Source: Pukyongia salina
GTDB taxonomy: Bacteria; Bacteroidota; Bacteroidia; Flavobacteriales; Flavobacteriaceae
Reading direction: 5' to 3'
Assembly: GCF_002966125.1 (NCBI RefSeq)
Contig: NZ_CP027062.1
Span: 558,001-622,000 of the forward strand
Length of the DNA stretch: 64,000 nucleotides
Of the stretch, positions 1 to 8,743 are shown in pieces. The position numbers and the translations under genes are program-made. A model generated the notes under the pieces. It ran no database searches. It worked only from the letters and a program-made list of their open reading frames with translations, and had not been told where the DNA came from. The number at the start of each line of letters is the position of its first letter. Position 1 is the stretch's first letter.

Positions 1-1
1 G

Positions 2-352
2 GATACTACGGCTGTGAAATCTGCAGACTACGATGTTGTAACAGCCTTCGAGATCTTCGAACACCTGGTTTCCCCTTTCAATGTTTTACAGGATATTAAG
101 GCTAAAAAACTAGTGGCTTCTGTACCACTAAAGCTCTGGTTTGCTTCGGCATATAGAAGTAAAACAGACGAGCGAGACCGTCATTATCACGAATTTGAAG
201 ACTGGCAATTCGACTGGCTGTTGGAAAAAGCCGGCTGGAAGATCAAGAAGCGAGAGAAATTTACCAATCCTGTAAGAAAAGTAGGCATTCGGCCTATTCT
301 CAGAAGATTTACTCCCCGTTATTATCTCATATATGCCGAAAGAACCAGGTGA
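2..352 (+). CDS. Class I SAM-dependent methyltransferase, C-terminal part
   Basis: The frame is open from base 2, so the gene starts before the window and only about 117 C-terminal codons are seen. The visible part carries the methyltransferase stretch YDVVTAFEIFEHL, where motif II/III of class I enzymes holds the EhxEH pattern, then a strand ending in VASVPL. After that comes a His-rich segment (DRHYHEFEDWQFDWLLEKAGW) typical of Methyltransf_11/23-like proteins acting on glycans or lipids. The N-terminal SAM-binding glycine motif lies outside the window. Its stop overlaps the GTG start of the next gene by 4 bp, so it is translationally coupled to a glycosyltransferase. This suggests a cell-surface glycan pathway. 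The substrate is unknown. Confidence 0.75.
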   Translation, partial: DTTAVKSADYDVVTAFEIFEHLVSPFNVLQDIKAKKLVASVPLKLWFASAYRSKTDERDRHYHEFEDWQFDWLLEKAGWKIKKREKFTNPVRKVGIRPILRRFTPRYYLIYAERTR

Positions 353-1188
353 TCATTTATATAGTCATACCAGCTCATAACGAGGAAGCGTATATAGAAA
401 AAACGCTGGATTCGCTGGTAAATCAATCTTTAAGACCGGCCAGGATCGTTGTGGTGAACGACAACTCTACAGACGGAACACAGACCATAATAGATGCGTA
501 TTCTGCCAAGTATTCCTTTATCGAAGGGGTATCTAATGTTTCTTCTGAAGTACATGCCCCGGGCTCGAAAGTGATCAATGCTTTTTACAAGGGTTACGCC
601 ACATTGGATTCTCATTACGATGTGATCTGCAAATTTGATGCAGACCTCATCTTTCCTGCCAATTACCTGGAAACTGTTGCAGAAGTTTTTAAGAGTTCGG
701 AACAGGTAGGTATCGCCGGTGGATTTTGTTACCTCGAAAAAAAAGGAGAATGGGAACTTGAAGATCTAACAGGGAAAGATCACATACGAGGTGCCTTAAA
801 GTCTTATCGAAAGTCCTGTCTACATGATATTGGAGGCTTAAAAAAAGCAATGGGATGGGACACTTTAGACGAGCTGCTTGCTCAATATCACGGTTGGGAA
901 CTTCGCACACTACCTTCCTTAAAAGTTAAACATCTAAAACCTACAGCCACTGCTTATGCAAAACAGTCGGGCTATATGCAAGGTGCGGCATTTAAAAGAA
1001 TGCGCTATGGTTTTTTACTAACTATGATCGCGGCTATGAAATTAGCCTGGAAAAAAAAGAGCTTTACTTACTTTTTAAAATGTATTCAGGGATTTTTGCC
1101 TGAAAAACAAAACTATCTGGTATCACCTTCCGAAGGAAATTTTATACGAAAATTACGCTGGAGAAATATTAGAAAAAAGCTGTTATAA
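349..1188 (+). CDS. Glycosyltransferase family 2
   Basis: A 279-residue protein whose first 110 residues have the GT-A fold signature: IYIVIPAHNEEAYIEKTL at the N terminus, VVNDNSTDGT near residue 40 and a DxD-type metal/nucleotide-sugar motif in ICKFDADLIFP near residue 95. The later segment GWDTLDELLAQYHGW resembles the acceptor-side ED/QxxRW-like region. There is no obvious transmembrane helix, so it probably acts at the cytoplasmic face of the inner membrane. The GTG start overlaps the upstream methyltransferase stop. It likely adds a sugar to a lipid-linked oligosaccharide or another surface glycan; donor and acceptor cannot be read from sequence. Confidence 0.85.
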   Translation: MIIYIVIPAHNEEAYIEKTLDSLVNQSLRPARIVVVNDNSTDGTQTIIDAYSAKYSFIEGVSNVSSEVHAPGSKVINAFYKGYATLDSHYDVICKFDADLIFPANYLETVAEVFKSSEQVGIAGGFCYLEKKGEWELEDLTGKDHIRGALKSYRKSCLHDIGGLKKAMGWDTLDELLAQYHGWELRTLPSLKVKHLKPTATAYAKQSGYMQGAAFKRMRYGFLLTMIAAMKLAWKKKSFTYFLKCIQGFLPEKQNYLVSPSEGNFIRKLRWRNIRKKLL

Positions 1189-1257
1189 AAATTATAACGT
1201 CCCCTTAACGATTAAACGATCTGATTCTTTCTAACTTAGAGCTCAATAAAATATAAA

Positions 1258-2328
1258 ATGAAAAATCTACTACTTCTCTTATTTCTGTGTACCTCCGTTA
1301 TTGGATGGGCTCAAACCCCGCTCGCAAACCAGAAAAAGCCTAAGAATATTATCCTGCTTATTGGAGATGGTATGGGACTAAGCCAGGTTTCGGCAGGGTT
1401 TTATTTTAATGATGAAACTTCAAATTTTGAACGATTTACCAATATCGGACTAATAAAAACTTCTTCTTCAGCCGAGTTAGTTACAGATTCGGCAGCAGGC
1501 GCAACGGCGTTTGCAAGTGGGGTTAAAAGCTATAATGGTGCAGTAGGTGTCGACTCCGATACTAATTCGGTTCCCACCATTATAGAATTATTATCTAAAA
1601 GGAACTATGCAACAGGGGTTATTTCCACCTCTTCTGTGGTGCACGCCACACCTGCTGCCTTTTATGCCCATGTATTTAGAAGAAGTATGTACGAGGCTAT
1701 CGCCGAGAATCTTGCGAAAAGCGAGGTAGACTTCATCGCTGGAGGTGGAAGTCAATTTTTCGATAGGCGCGAAGATGGAAAAGACCTGTTCGAAGACTTC
1801 AGAAAAAATAACTTCGAAATTCATACCGAATCTTTACCAGATAAAGTTTCTAAAAAGAAACAGCTAATACTACTTGCAGATAATGCCATGCCAAAGATGA
1901 TCGAAGGTCGAGGTGATTTTCTGCCGGAGAGTACGCAACTAGGAATAGATTACCTCTCTGCCAACAAACAAGGTTTTTTTCTCGTGGTGGAAGGATCTCA
2001 GATCGATTGGGGAGGGCACGGTAACGAAGCCGATTATCTAATAGGAGAACAGTTGGATTTCGACAAAACTATTGGTGTAGCTCTGGACTTCGCCAAAAAG
2101 AATGGGGAGACCCTGGTGATCGTAACCGCAGATCACGAAACGGGTGGTTTTACCCTGGCTGCAAGTGAAAACGATTACAATACTATCAAGCCCTCCTTTT
2201 CTACAGGGGGACATTCGGCAACGCTGATCCCCGTCTTTGCATATGGCCCCGGGGCGTCCAGCTTTAACGGAATTTACGAGAATACAGAGATCTTTCATAA
2301 AATGATGTCTCTGTTACAAAAGAAATAG
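1258..2328 (+). CDS. Alkaline phosphatase (PhoA family), exported
   Basis: A 356-residue phosphomonoesterase with a Sec signal peptide (residues 1-19, ending WAQ). Zinc/magnesium-site motifs are visible in order: LIGDGMG with metal-ligand Asp37, TDSAAGATA with the catalytic Ser near residue 78, VVEGSQIDWGGHGNEAD with metal ligands, VTADHETGGF with Asp and His ligands, and GGHSATLIPVFAYGPGA with the last His. The length is short for PhoA but normal for compact bacterial and marine alkaline phosphatases. It should release phosphate from organic esters in the periplasm. It has its own upstream gap of about 70 bp; no Pho box can be assigned by eye. Confidence 0.92.
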   Translation: MKNLLLLLFLCTSVIGWAQTPLANQKKPKNIILLIGDGMGLSQVSAGFYFNDETSNFERFTNIGLIKTSSSAELVTDSAAGATAFASGVKSYNGAVGVDSDTNSVPTIIELLSKRNYATGVISTSSVVHATPAAFYAHVFRRSMYEAIAENLAKSEVDFIAGGGSQFFDRREDGKDLFEDFRKNNFEIHTESLPDKVSKKKQLILLADNAMPKMIEGRGDFLPESTQLGIDYLSANKQGFFLVVEGSQIDWGGHGNEADYLIGEQLDFDKTIGVALDFAKKNGETLVIVTADHETGGFTLAASENDYNTIKPSFSTGGHSATLIPVFAYGPGASSFNGIYENTEIFHKMMSLLQKK

Positions 2329-2388
2329 TTGTTTTTGCCCAAACGATTCCCTCTTTACAATCGGTTAATTTTGTTACTTTAGCATAGG

Positions 2389-3135
2389 ATGATAATTGTT
2401 AGAGCTCTTAAGGACGTTGGTTCCTATTTCTTAATGCTGAAAAGGGTTTTCAGTGGATTTACCAAAGGGTCTGTTCTTAGAGAACTTATCTTTAAGGAAA
2501 TTGATGATCTAATCATTGGTTCCCTGGGAATAGTTTCTTTTATTTCGTTCTTCGTAGGTGGAGTAATCGCCATTCAAACAGCTCTTAATCTTGAAAATCC
2601 GCTGATCCCAAAGTCATTAATAGGGTTTGCCACTCGGCAATCCATGATCCTCGAATTTGCGCCAACGTTTATTTCCATCATCATGGCGGGTAAAATGGGT
2701 TCCTTCATTACTTCCAGCCTGGGTTCCATGCGTGTTACCGAACAGATCGATGCTCTGGATGTTATGGGGATTAATTCCCTGAATTATCTAGTTTTTCCAA
2801 AGGTGATCGCGCTACTCTTTTATCCTTTCGTGATAGCACTATCCATGTTTCTCGGGATCTTTGGTGGATTTTTGGCCGGGGTGTACGGAGGTTTTACCTC
2901 CCCTGGTGAATTTGTAACGGGTTTACAGGACTCTTTCGAACCTTTTCATCTAACTTATGCATTCATAAAGACATTTATCTTTGCCTTTATCCTGGCAACG
3001 GTACCTTCCTGGCAGGGATACTTTATGAAAGGAGGAGCTCTGGAAGTAGGAAAGGCAAGTACAAATTCGTTTGTGTGGACCAGTGTATTGATCATCCTCA
3101 CAAATTATATAGTAACCACTTTGTTATTAAGCTGA
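2389..3135 (+). CDS. mlaE: MlaE-type ABC transporter permease
   Basis: A 248-residue inner-membrane protein of the MlaE/YrbE family, with about five hydrophobic helices and the family-conserved central region EFAPTFISIIMAGKMGSF followed by SLGSMRVTEQIDALDVMG near residues 120-135. Family members move phospholipids between inner and outer membranes together with an ATPase and an MCE-domain (MlaD) protein. The ATPase follows immediately with an overlapping start, so the two are one operon. No MCE-domain gene is adjacent, so the lipid-binding partner must be encoded elsewhere. Confidence 0.9.
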   Translation: MIIVRALKDVGSYFLMLKRVFSGFTKGSVLRELIFKEIDDLIIGSLGIVSFISFFVGGVIAIQTALNLENPLIPKSLIGFATRQSMILEFAPTFISIIMAGKMGSFITSSLGSMRVTEQIDALDVMGINSLNYLVFPKVIALLFYPFVIALSMFLGIFGGFLAGVYGGFTSPGEFVTGLQDSFEPFHLTYAFIKTFIFAFILATVPSWQGYFMKGGALEVGKASTNSFVWTSVLIILTNYIVTTLLLS

Positions 3136-3899
3136 TGATACGTGTAGAGAACATTCATAAAAGTTTTGGAGAACACAAAGTTCTGAAAGGGATCACCACG
3201 GTCTTCGAAAAAGGTAGGACCAACCTTATCATTGGCGCCAGTGGAAGTGGTAAGACGGTTCTATTAAAATGCTTACTTGGGCTGTTTCATCCAGATGAAG
3301 GCAAGATCTTCTACGAAGATAAATCCATACACGACATGGACGATGAAGAACAACGCGACCTGAGAGAACATATTGGCATGTTATTCCAGGGAGGAGCTTT
3401 ATTCGATTCTATGACTATCGAAGAAAATGTGATGTTCCCGTTACGGATGTTCACCAACAAGAAGCGCTCTGAAATGCTGGATAGAGTTAATGAAGTACTG
3501 GCTCGAGTGAATTTAGAGAATGTAAATTCGAAGTTTCCGGCCGAAATTTCAGGAGGGATGCAAAAAAGAGTATCTATTGCACGAGCGATAGTTAACAAAC
3601 CCAAGTATCTATTCTGCGATGAGCCTAATTCGGGACTTGACCCTAATACTGCAACTGTGATCGATAATCTTATCCAGGAGATCACCAAAGAAAACGATAT
3701 TACAACCGTGGTGGTTTCGCATGACATGAATTCTGTGATGGAAATAGGGGAAAATATTGTACTTCTGAAACATGGCCATTTGGTATGGGATGGATCGAAT
3801 CAGGACATTTTCAAAACCGACAATAAAGATGTGACAGACTTTGTCTATTCTTCCGATCTTTTTAAGAAAATTCGAGAAGTTCAGCTAAAAGAAGGCTAA
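3135..3899 (+). CDS. mlaF: MlaF-type ABC transporter ATP-binding protein
   Basis: A 254-residue ABC ATPase. Walker A is GASGSGKTVLL, the Q-loop is MLFQGGALFD, the ABC signature is EISGGMQKRV, Walker B is YLFCDEPNSGLDP, and the switch His is in VVVSHDM. The GGALFD segment after the Q-loop is typical of MlaF. I chose the ATG at 3135, which overlaps the permease stop as TGATG; an in-frame ATG 60 bp further upstream would add 20 residues lying inside mlaE and out of family register. It energises the MlaE permease for phospholipid transport across the envelope. Confidence 0.92.
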   Translation: MIRVENIHKSFGEHKVLKGITTVFEKGRTNLIIGASGSGKTVLLKCLLGLFHPDEGKIFYEDKSIHDMDDEEQRDLREHIGMLFQGGALFDSMTIEENVMFPLRMFTNKKRSEMLDRVNEVLARVNLENVNSKFPAEISGGMQKRVSIARAIVNKPKYLFCDEPNSGLDPNTATVIDNLIQEITKENDITTVVVSHDMNSVMEIGENIVLLKHGHLVWDGSNQDIFKTDNKDVTDFVYSSDLFKKIREVQLKEG

Positions 3900-3968
3900 T
3901 TTTTGAAGCTATCTTAGTGGAAATCATGGATTTTTGCATTATTTTTAACGCTATTAAAAAATTAACAC

Positions 3969-5582
3969 ATGAAAAATATTTTACTTTTTAGCCTGGCTGT
4001 ACTGTTTTCAGTTGCTTCTTTTGCGCAGGTTAGTTTTACAAACCAGGGTAATCTTCTGGCAAATTATCCGGATAATTCCGAAATCGCCGTCGATATGAAT
4101 GGCGACTGGATGGACGATTACGTTCGGGTTTCCGCTAATGGTGTGGGAATCGATTATCAGGTTGGAGACGGTACTTTCAATTCGGTATTTTACACTCTGC
4201 CTATTGCCAATGTACCTAACTGGAGTGTGGCTGCAGGAGATCTTGATGCAAACGGGTACAACGACCTGGTTCTTGGAAACGGCCAGCGTGTATCCTTTCT
4301 ATATGCTAATGTAAATGGAACAGATTATACCGAAGTTACGTTCCCAGAATTTATATTCAGTCAGCGTTCAACAATGAGCGATATCGATAATGATGGTGAT
4401 CTGGACAGTTTTGTTTGTCATGATGTGGATCTAAGTCATCCCTACAGAAACGATGGTACAGGTACAATGTCTTTAGATCAGAACCTGATCGTAACGCTGG
4501 ACAGACCGGGTAACTATGCTGCTATCTGGGTAGACTACGATAATGACGGAGATAGTGATATGTACTTAACCAAGTGTAGAGGTGGTGCATCACCGGGAGA
4601 TCCGGATCGCGATAATGCGATGTATACCAATAATGGTGATGGTACCTTTACGGAGAATGCTCTCCAGATCAATATGAGAGACAATGCACAATCATGGTCT
4701 ACTGTTTTCGAGGATTTTGACAATGATGGGGATTTCGATGCCTTTATCGTGAATCACGATTTCCAGAACAGATTTATGCTTAATGACGGTACTGGTGTAT
4801 TTACAGATATAATTGGAGGAACAGGAATCGACGCTAACGATCTTGGCGCATGGGAGAACCAGGCGGGCGATTTTAACAACGACGGTTTTGTAGATATCTT
4901 TTCCGAGTTATCTAAAGAACTTTATATAAATAATGGTGACTTAACCTTTACCGGGATAGACCTACCGTTTGATGAAGGTGGGATTGGAGATTTTAACGGA
5001 GACGGATTCCTCGATGTGGTTAATAATGGAGATCTATGGATTAACGATGGGAACGCCAATAACTGGGTGAAGATAGGCCTGGAAGGCGTACAGAGTAATT
5101 ATAACGGGATTGGAGCGCGTGTAGAAATTTACGGCGACTGGGGGATGCAAATTCGCGAAGTGCGTTCAGGACAAGGATTTAGTCATATGAATTCCCTGGT
5201 AGCTCATTTCGGAATTGGAACCGCTACCAATATCGACCAGATCATCATCAAATGGCCTTCAGGAGTAGTTGATGTGATCAACGATCCTAATATTAATGAA
5301 CAACATATTTTTGTTGAAGGAGACAACGTACTGGCGGTAACCGATTTCCAAAAGGAAGGGATCAATCTTTTCCCCAATCCTACGACAGACATTCTTAATT
5401 TCTCACTCAATGGACTTGAAAATACAAAGGTTTCTGTAGTGGATGTAACCGGAAAGGTAGTAATGAATACAACTATTTCCTCCGAGAACACGATTAATGT
5501 AGATTCTCTTAAAAGTGGAGTTTACTTTGTTCAGTTAGAAATAGAAGGATCTCAACAAAGCTATAAGTTCGTAAAAAGATAA
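3969..5582 (+). CDS. Secreted FG-GAP/VCBS repeat protein with ASPIC/UnbV and T9SS sorting domains
   Basis: A 537-residue exported protein. Residues 1-19 form a signal peptide ending SFAQ. Next come at least six calcium-binding-like repeats (DIDNDGDLDSF, DYDNDGDSDMY, DFDNDGDFDAF, DFNNDGFVDIF, DFNGDGFLDVV), which form an integrin-like beta-propeller. An ASPIC/UnbV-like domain follows (NYNGIGARVEIYGD ... HFGIGTATNIDQIIIKWPSG). The last 75 residues are a T9SS type A sorting domain starting NLFPNPTTD, with the LKSGVYFVQL strand and a basic end. It is therefore probably passed through T9SS, whose PorU/PorV components lie 8-12 kb away, and anchored at or released from the cell surface. The ligand is unknown. 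Confidence 0.85.
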   Translation: MKNILLFSLAVLFSVASFAQVSFTNQGNLLANYPDNSEIAVDMNGDWMDDYVRVSANGVGIDYQVGDGTFNSVFYTLPIANVPNWSVAAGDLDANGYNDLVLGNGQRVSFLYANVNGTDYTEVTFPEFIFSQRSTMSDIDNDGDLDSFVCHDVDLSHPYRNDGTGTMSLDQNLIVTLDRPGNYAAIWVDYDNDGDSDMYLTKCRGGASPGDPDRDNAMYTNNGDGTFTENALQINMRDNAQSWSTVFEDFDNDGDFDAFIVNHDFQNRFMLNDGTGVFTDIIGGTGIDANDLGAWENQAGDFNNDGFVDIFSELSKELYINNGDLTFTGIDLPFDEGGIGDFNGDGFLDVVNNGDLWINDGNANNWVKIGLEGVQSNYNGIGARVEIYGDWGMQIREVRSGQGFSHMNSLVAHFGIGTATNIDQIIIKWPSGVVDVINDPNINEQHIFVEGDNVLAVTDFQKEGINLFPNPTTDILNFSLNGLENTKVSVVDVTGKVVMNTTISSENTINVDSLKSGVYFVQLEIEGSQQSYKFVKR

Positions 5583-5602
5583 ATTCGAACAAATATTTCA
5601 AC

Positions 5603-5632
5603 AAAAAAGGCGCTCGATGAGCGCCTTTTTTT
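5603..5632. terminator. Bidirectional intrinsic terminator
   Basis: A perfect GGCGCTC/GAGCGCC stem with a GAT loop, flanked by A-tracts and T-tracts on both sides. It separates two convergent genes. The minus-strand gene stop codon (TTA at 5631-5633) lies inside the T-tract. Confidence 0.9.
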
Positions 5633-7061
5633 ATCGTTCCTCTATCAATAAGGTGTCGAGATTAAGTTTAAATTTCAACCAATTAGCAAGTTTCTGGTTG
5701 TTTTCGGTTCTGCTACGGGAGTTTAATGAACGGTCCCAATCCACCTGGAATACGGGAATTGTATCAATACTGCTGAAATTGGTCATCACACGTTTAGAAT
5801 AACTAAAAGATTTTAGCTTGTCGTAATTTATCTTAACCTCCTGACTGAGACTGGCAAAGGGAATTTCTTCAATTTTAAGTTTGGTGATCTCCTCTTCCAG
5901 GAATTCGATCCGAAGATCCTTATCCTTTAATTCTTTCTGATTGTTAACATACAGATCCTCCAGGATGTCCTGTTTCAGATCGTTGGATAATTTTTCGGCC
6001 AGCTCACCAGATTGGTCTGTTCCCTGATAAATAGTTAATTTTCCTCCTTCAAGATCGTCTGTTTCCTGTAAGGTGGTCATCCATTTATTGATCTGTCCCT
6101 GTGGCACTAGTCTTCCTATTAAATAGACCTCGATCTCCTTGGTTTGATAATCATGCGTGAACTTAACAACTTCGGCTCCTTCATAGTTGATGACGTCCCG
6201 TACAAAGTCTTTGGTATTGTTCTCAAATACCTGTTGGTCCAGCAACTGCAAAAACAAGATCACACTTGGAACCATAACAATAAGCGCTATCAACGAGGCT
6301 ACACGCGCAATAAAACGTCTTCTCTTAGAGTTGGCATATCGAACTAAAGGGAATCGTAACAATTTTGCTACAATAAAGGTAGATAAGGCGATAAAAACGG
6401 TATTAATGGAGAATAGATAGAAGGAACCCATAGCGTATTCGGCGTTCCCAACAGCAAGGCTGTACCCCACAGTACATAATGGAGGCATAAGTGCGGTGGC
6501 TATGGCAACACCAAAGATCACACTGGCGATCGTTCCACTTTTGGTCTTGGCAACTATAAGCGCCAGACCACCAAATATGGCTACCAGCACATCCAGAATG
6601 GTAGGAGCAGTTCTGGCCAGAAGCTCCGGGGTCTCTTCGGTAAGCGGTGACACCTTAAAGTATAGGAAGGCGGTCATAACACTTAAGCCAATCATAACGC
6701 CCAGGTTAATTAGAGACCGCTTCAGCATTTCAACATCATTAATAGCCACTCCCAGCCCAACACCCACTATAGGACCCATTAACGGAGATATAAGCATGGC
6801 ACCGATAACCACAGCTGTACTACTAACATTAAGTCCAATAGATGCAACAAATATGGAGAAAATAAGAATCCAGGCGTTATGGCCTTTAAAGGATATGTCC
6901 TTTTTTACAGCGTCGATGGTGGCATCGCGGTCTGTATCGGAACGTATATCCAAAAGCTCGCCGAAGAATTTCTTAAGACTGGCCCAGGTTGAGAGCTTTA
7001 AATGCTCAAACTGCTGCTCTTCAGAGGCATTACCGGTAGGCCTGTTTTCTGATGTACTCAT
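5631..7061 (-). CDS. DUF389 family membrane protein
   Basis: A 476-residue membrane protein of the DUF389 family (uncharacterised hydrophobic domain, TIGR00341-like). Residues 1-55 are cytoplasmic. About six helices follow between residues 57 and 270, including the family-typical AVVIGAMLISPLMGPIVGVG and GVAIATALMPPLCTVGYSLA. The C-terminal 200 residues are soluble and contain a coiled-coil-prone segment (QKELKDKDLRIEFLEEEITK). Its role is unknown in the family. It abuts manC, whose stop is directly adjacent to this start, so the two are probably co-transcribed with the upstream minus-strand genes. Confidence 0.85.
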   Translation of the reverse strand: MSTSENRPTGNASEEQQFEHLKLSTWASLKKFFGELLDIRSDTDRDATIDAVKKDISFKGHNAWILIFSIFVASIGLNVSSTAVVIGAMLISPLMGPIVGVGLGVAINDVEMLKRSLINLGVMIGLSVMTAFLYFKVSPLTEETPELLARTAPTILDVLVAIFGGLALIVAKTKSGTIASVIFGVAIATALMPPLCTVGYSLAVGNAEYAMGSFYLFSINTVFIALSTFIVAKLLRFPLVRYANSKRRRFIARVASLIALIVMVPSVILFLQLLDQQVFENNTKDFVRDVINYEGAEVVKFTHDYQTKEIEVYLIGRLVPQGQINKWMTTLQETDDLEGGKLTIYQGTDQSGELAEKLSNDLKQDILEDLYVNNQKELKDKDLRIEFLEEEITKLKIEEIPFASLSQEVKINYDKLKSFSYSKRVMTNFSSIDTIPVFQVDWDRSLNSRSRTENNQKLANWLKFKLNLDTLLIEER

Positions 7062-8147
7062 TTAGGTATAATTTTCGCCAAAATTTTGCGATATTTCGGT
7101 TAAAAGATTCTTAATGTTTTGCTCTTTATTCTTCGGGTAGATCATTAGTACATTGTCTTTATCTACTACGATAAAATCTTCAATGCCGTCTACAACGATC
7201 AATTTTTCCGAACTGGAATATATCATATTTCCCTTAGCGTCCTTTGTATACGGAATTGCCCGCACAACCGCATTTCCATTCTCGTCCTTTTCTAGTTTGT
7301 CGTGCAATGCACCCCAGGTACCCAGATCATTCCAATCGAAACTTGCTTCAAGCATATGGACGTTGTTTGCTTTTTCCAAGATACCATAATCAATGGAAAT
7401 GTTATCGGCCCGGCCATAATGATCATCCACAAATTGTTTCTCCATAGAAGTATTTAACACCTCCACGCCGTTGCTAAACAACTTAAACATTTGCGGAAGA
7501 TACTGCTCGAAAGCATGAATTATGCTTTTTACACTCCAGATGAATATCCCCGCATTCCAACAGAAATTCCCAGCTTCTACAAATTCTTTGGCGGTGTGAT
7601 ATTCAGGTTTTTCACAAAACTGAAGTACTTTTTTTATTTCTGAAGTGTCAGATGCATCGTATTCTATATAACCATACCCGGTGTTAGGAAAGGAAGGCCT
7701 TATACCCAAGGTTAACAATTTATCGTTTTCTCTGCATGCCTCAAAACATTGTGAAACATCCTTCAAAAAAGCCTCTTCGTCTTCTATCCAATGGTCACTA
7801 GGCGCCACCAGCATGAGTGCATTTGGGTTTTCCTTATGGATCTTCAAAGCGCTTAGTAATATACAAGGCGCAGTATTTCTCATTGCGGGCTCGAGAACAA
7901 CCTGATCTGGCGTCATCCCGGGAATCTGTTCGAGCACCAGTTCTTGATAACTTTGGTTGGTTAACACTTTTATATTTCGTTCCGGGATACCTTGCGATAG
8001 TCTGGAAAATGTTTTCTGAAGTAAACTTTGGCCACTTCCCAACATATCGTGAAATTGCTTCGGGAAACGACGGGTGCTAACCGGCCAGAATCGTGAGCCA
8101 ATTCCGCCTGCCATGATCACAGCATAATAATCAGTCTTCATTTTCAT
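7062..8147 (-). CDS. manC: Mannose-1-phosphate guanylyltransferase
   Basis: A 361-residue nucleotidyltransferase producing GDP-mannose from GTP and mannose-1-phosphate. The N-terminal pyrophosphorylase signature VIMAGGIGSRFWPVSTRRFP gives the GTP-binding loop, followed by FPKQF. VAPSDHWIEDE near residue 115, GYGYIEYD and FCEKPEYHTAKEFV near residue 180, and NAGIFIWSV are all typical of the ManC/GMP family. The length matches the single-domain form without the C-terminal phosphomannose isomerase cupin. GDP-mannose feeds surface glycans and protein glycosylation. The start overlaps the upstream SprT-like gene stop by 4 bp. Confidence 0.92.
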   Translation of the reverse strand: MKMKTDYYAVIMAGGIGSRFWPVSTRRFPKQFHDMLGSGQSLLQKTFSRLSQGIPERNIKVLTNQSYQELVLEQIPGMTPDQVVLEPAMRNTAPCILLSALKIHKENPNALMLVAPSDHWIEDEEAFLKDVSQCFEACRENDKLLTLGIRPSFPNTGYGYIEYDASDTSEIKKVLQFCEKPEYHTAKEFVEAGNFCWNAGIFIWSVKSIIHAFEQYLPQMFKLFSNGVEVLNTSMEKQFVDDHYGRADNISIDYGILEKANNVHMLEASFDWNDLGTWGALHDKLEKDENGNAVVRAIPYTKDAKGNMIYSSSEKLIVVDGIEDFIVVDKDNVLMIYPKNKEQNIKNLLTEISQNFGENYT

Positions 8148-8740
8148 TTAATAAATTCAACTTCAGCATTGGGGTTGAACAAATAGATCCTACCCGTGGA
8201 AATTTCAAGGCATTCATAGCGCTTAACCCGTTTGTTACCACGCTTAAACATCTTTCCATTATATAACCGAAAAGTGCCGCCGTATGGTATCTCAAATATA
8301 TAGTTTTTATCATTAGGCGGATCGTACGCCTTTAACCCCAGGGATAACTTGCTGTCTGTATCGCTGGAGGCCTTCGGATTCTTAAAGTGAATAGCCAGCA
8401 GGGGTAATAGAGATGAAGGAAATATCTCAGGTCGTATAAATGGCAACATCAATTGCTGAAATACATGCTTCCATTCTTTACCATGAGGTTTTATGCTTCG
8501 CCCGAAATCCTTAAACGCCACCAAATGTGCAATTTCATGAATCAAAGTGATAAGGAAACGGTATTTGTTCAAATTTGCATTTACTGTTATCTGATGACCA
8601 CCATTGGTAAGCTTTTTATAGTCTCCATGCCTGGTAACCCTTTCGTTCACTATCTTGAGATGAACATTGTGTTGCTTGATCAATTCGAATACAGGATTAA
8701 CCGCAGCCGTAGGTATATATTTTGCTAAGAGGTCTGTCAT
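8144..8740 (-). CDS. SprT-like zinc metalloprotease-fold protein
   Basis: A 198-residue protein with the SprT-like motif HEIAH at residues 68-72 and a following GRSIKPHGKEWKHVF segment supplying the third ligand region. The C-terminal part has a small beta-rich region (GGTFRLYNGKMFKRGNKR, then VKRYECLEISTGRIYLFN). In SprT proteins this region is often a zinc ribbon, but only one Cys (in YECL) is visible here, so the zinc ribbon appears degenerate. The eukaryotic relative SPRTN degrades DNA-protein crosslinks; the bacterial role is unproven. It sits between manC and an SDR gene with overlaps or gaps of a few bp. Confidence 0.8.
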   Translation of the reverse strand: MTDLLAKYIPTAAVNPVFELIKQHNVHLKIVNERVTRHGDYKKLTNGGHQITVNANLNKYRFLITLIHEIAHLVAFKDFGRSIKPHGKEWKHVFQQLMLPFIRPEIFPSSLLPLLAIHFKNPKASSDTDSKLSLGLKAYDPPNDKNYIFEIPYGGTFRLYNGKMFKRGNKRVKRYECLEISTGRIYLFNPNAEVEFIK

Positions 8741-8743
8741 GCA

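Noticed and set aside
3311-3727. 138-codon open frame opposite the MlaF ATPase gene
   Set aside because: Antisense to all conserved ABC motifs; its translation has no family resemblance.
6496-7065. 189-codon open frame opposite the DUF389 gene
   Set aside because: It is the antisense shadow of a well-supported membrane-protein gene; its translation is low-complexity and lacks any domain.
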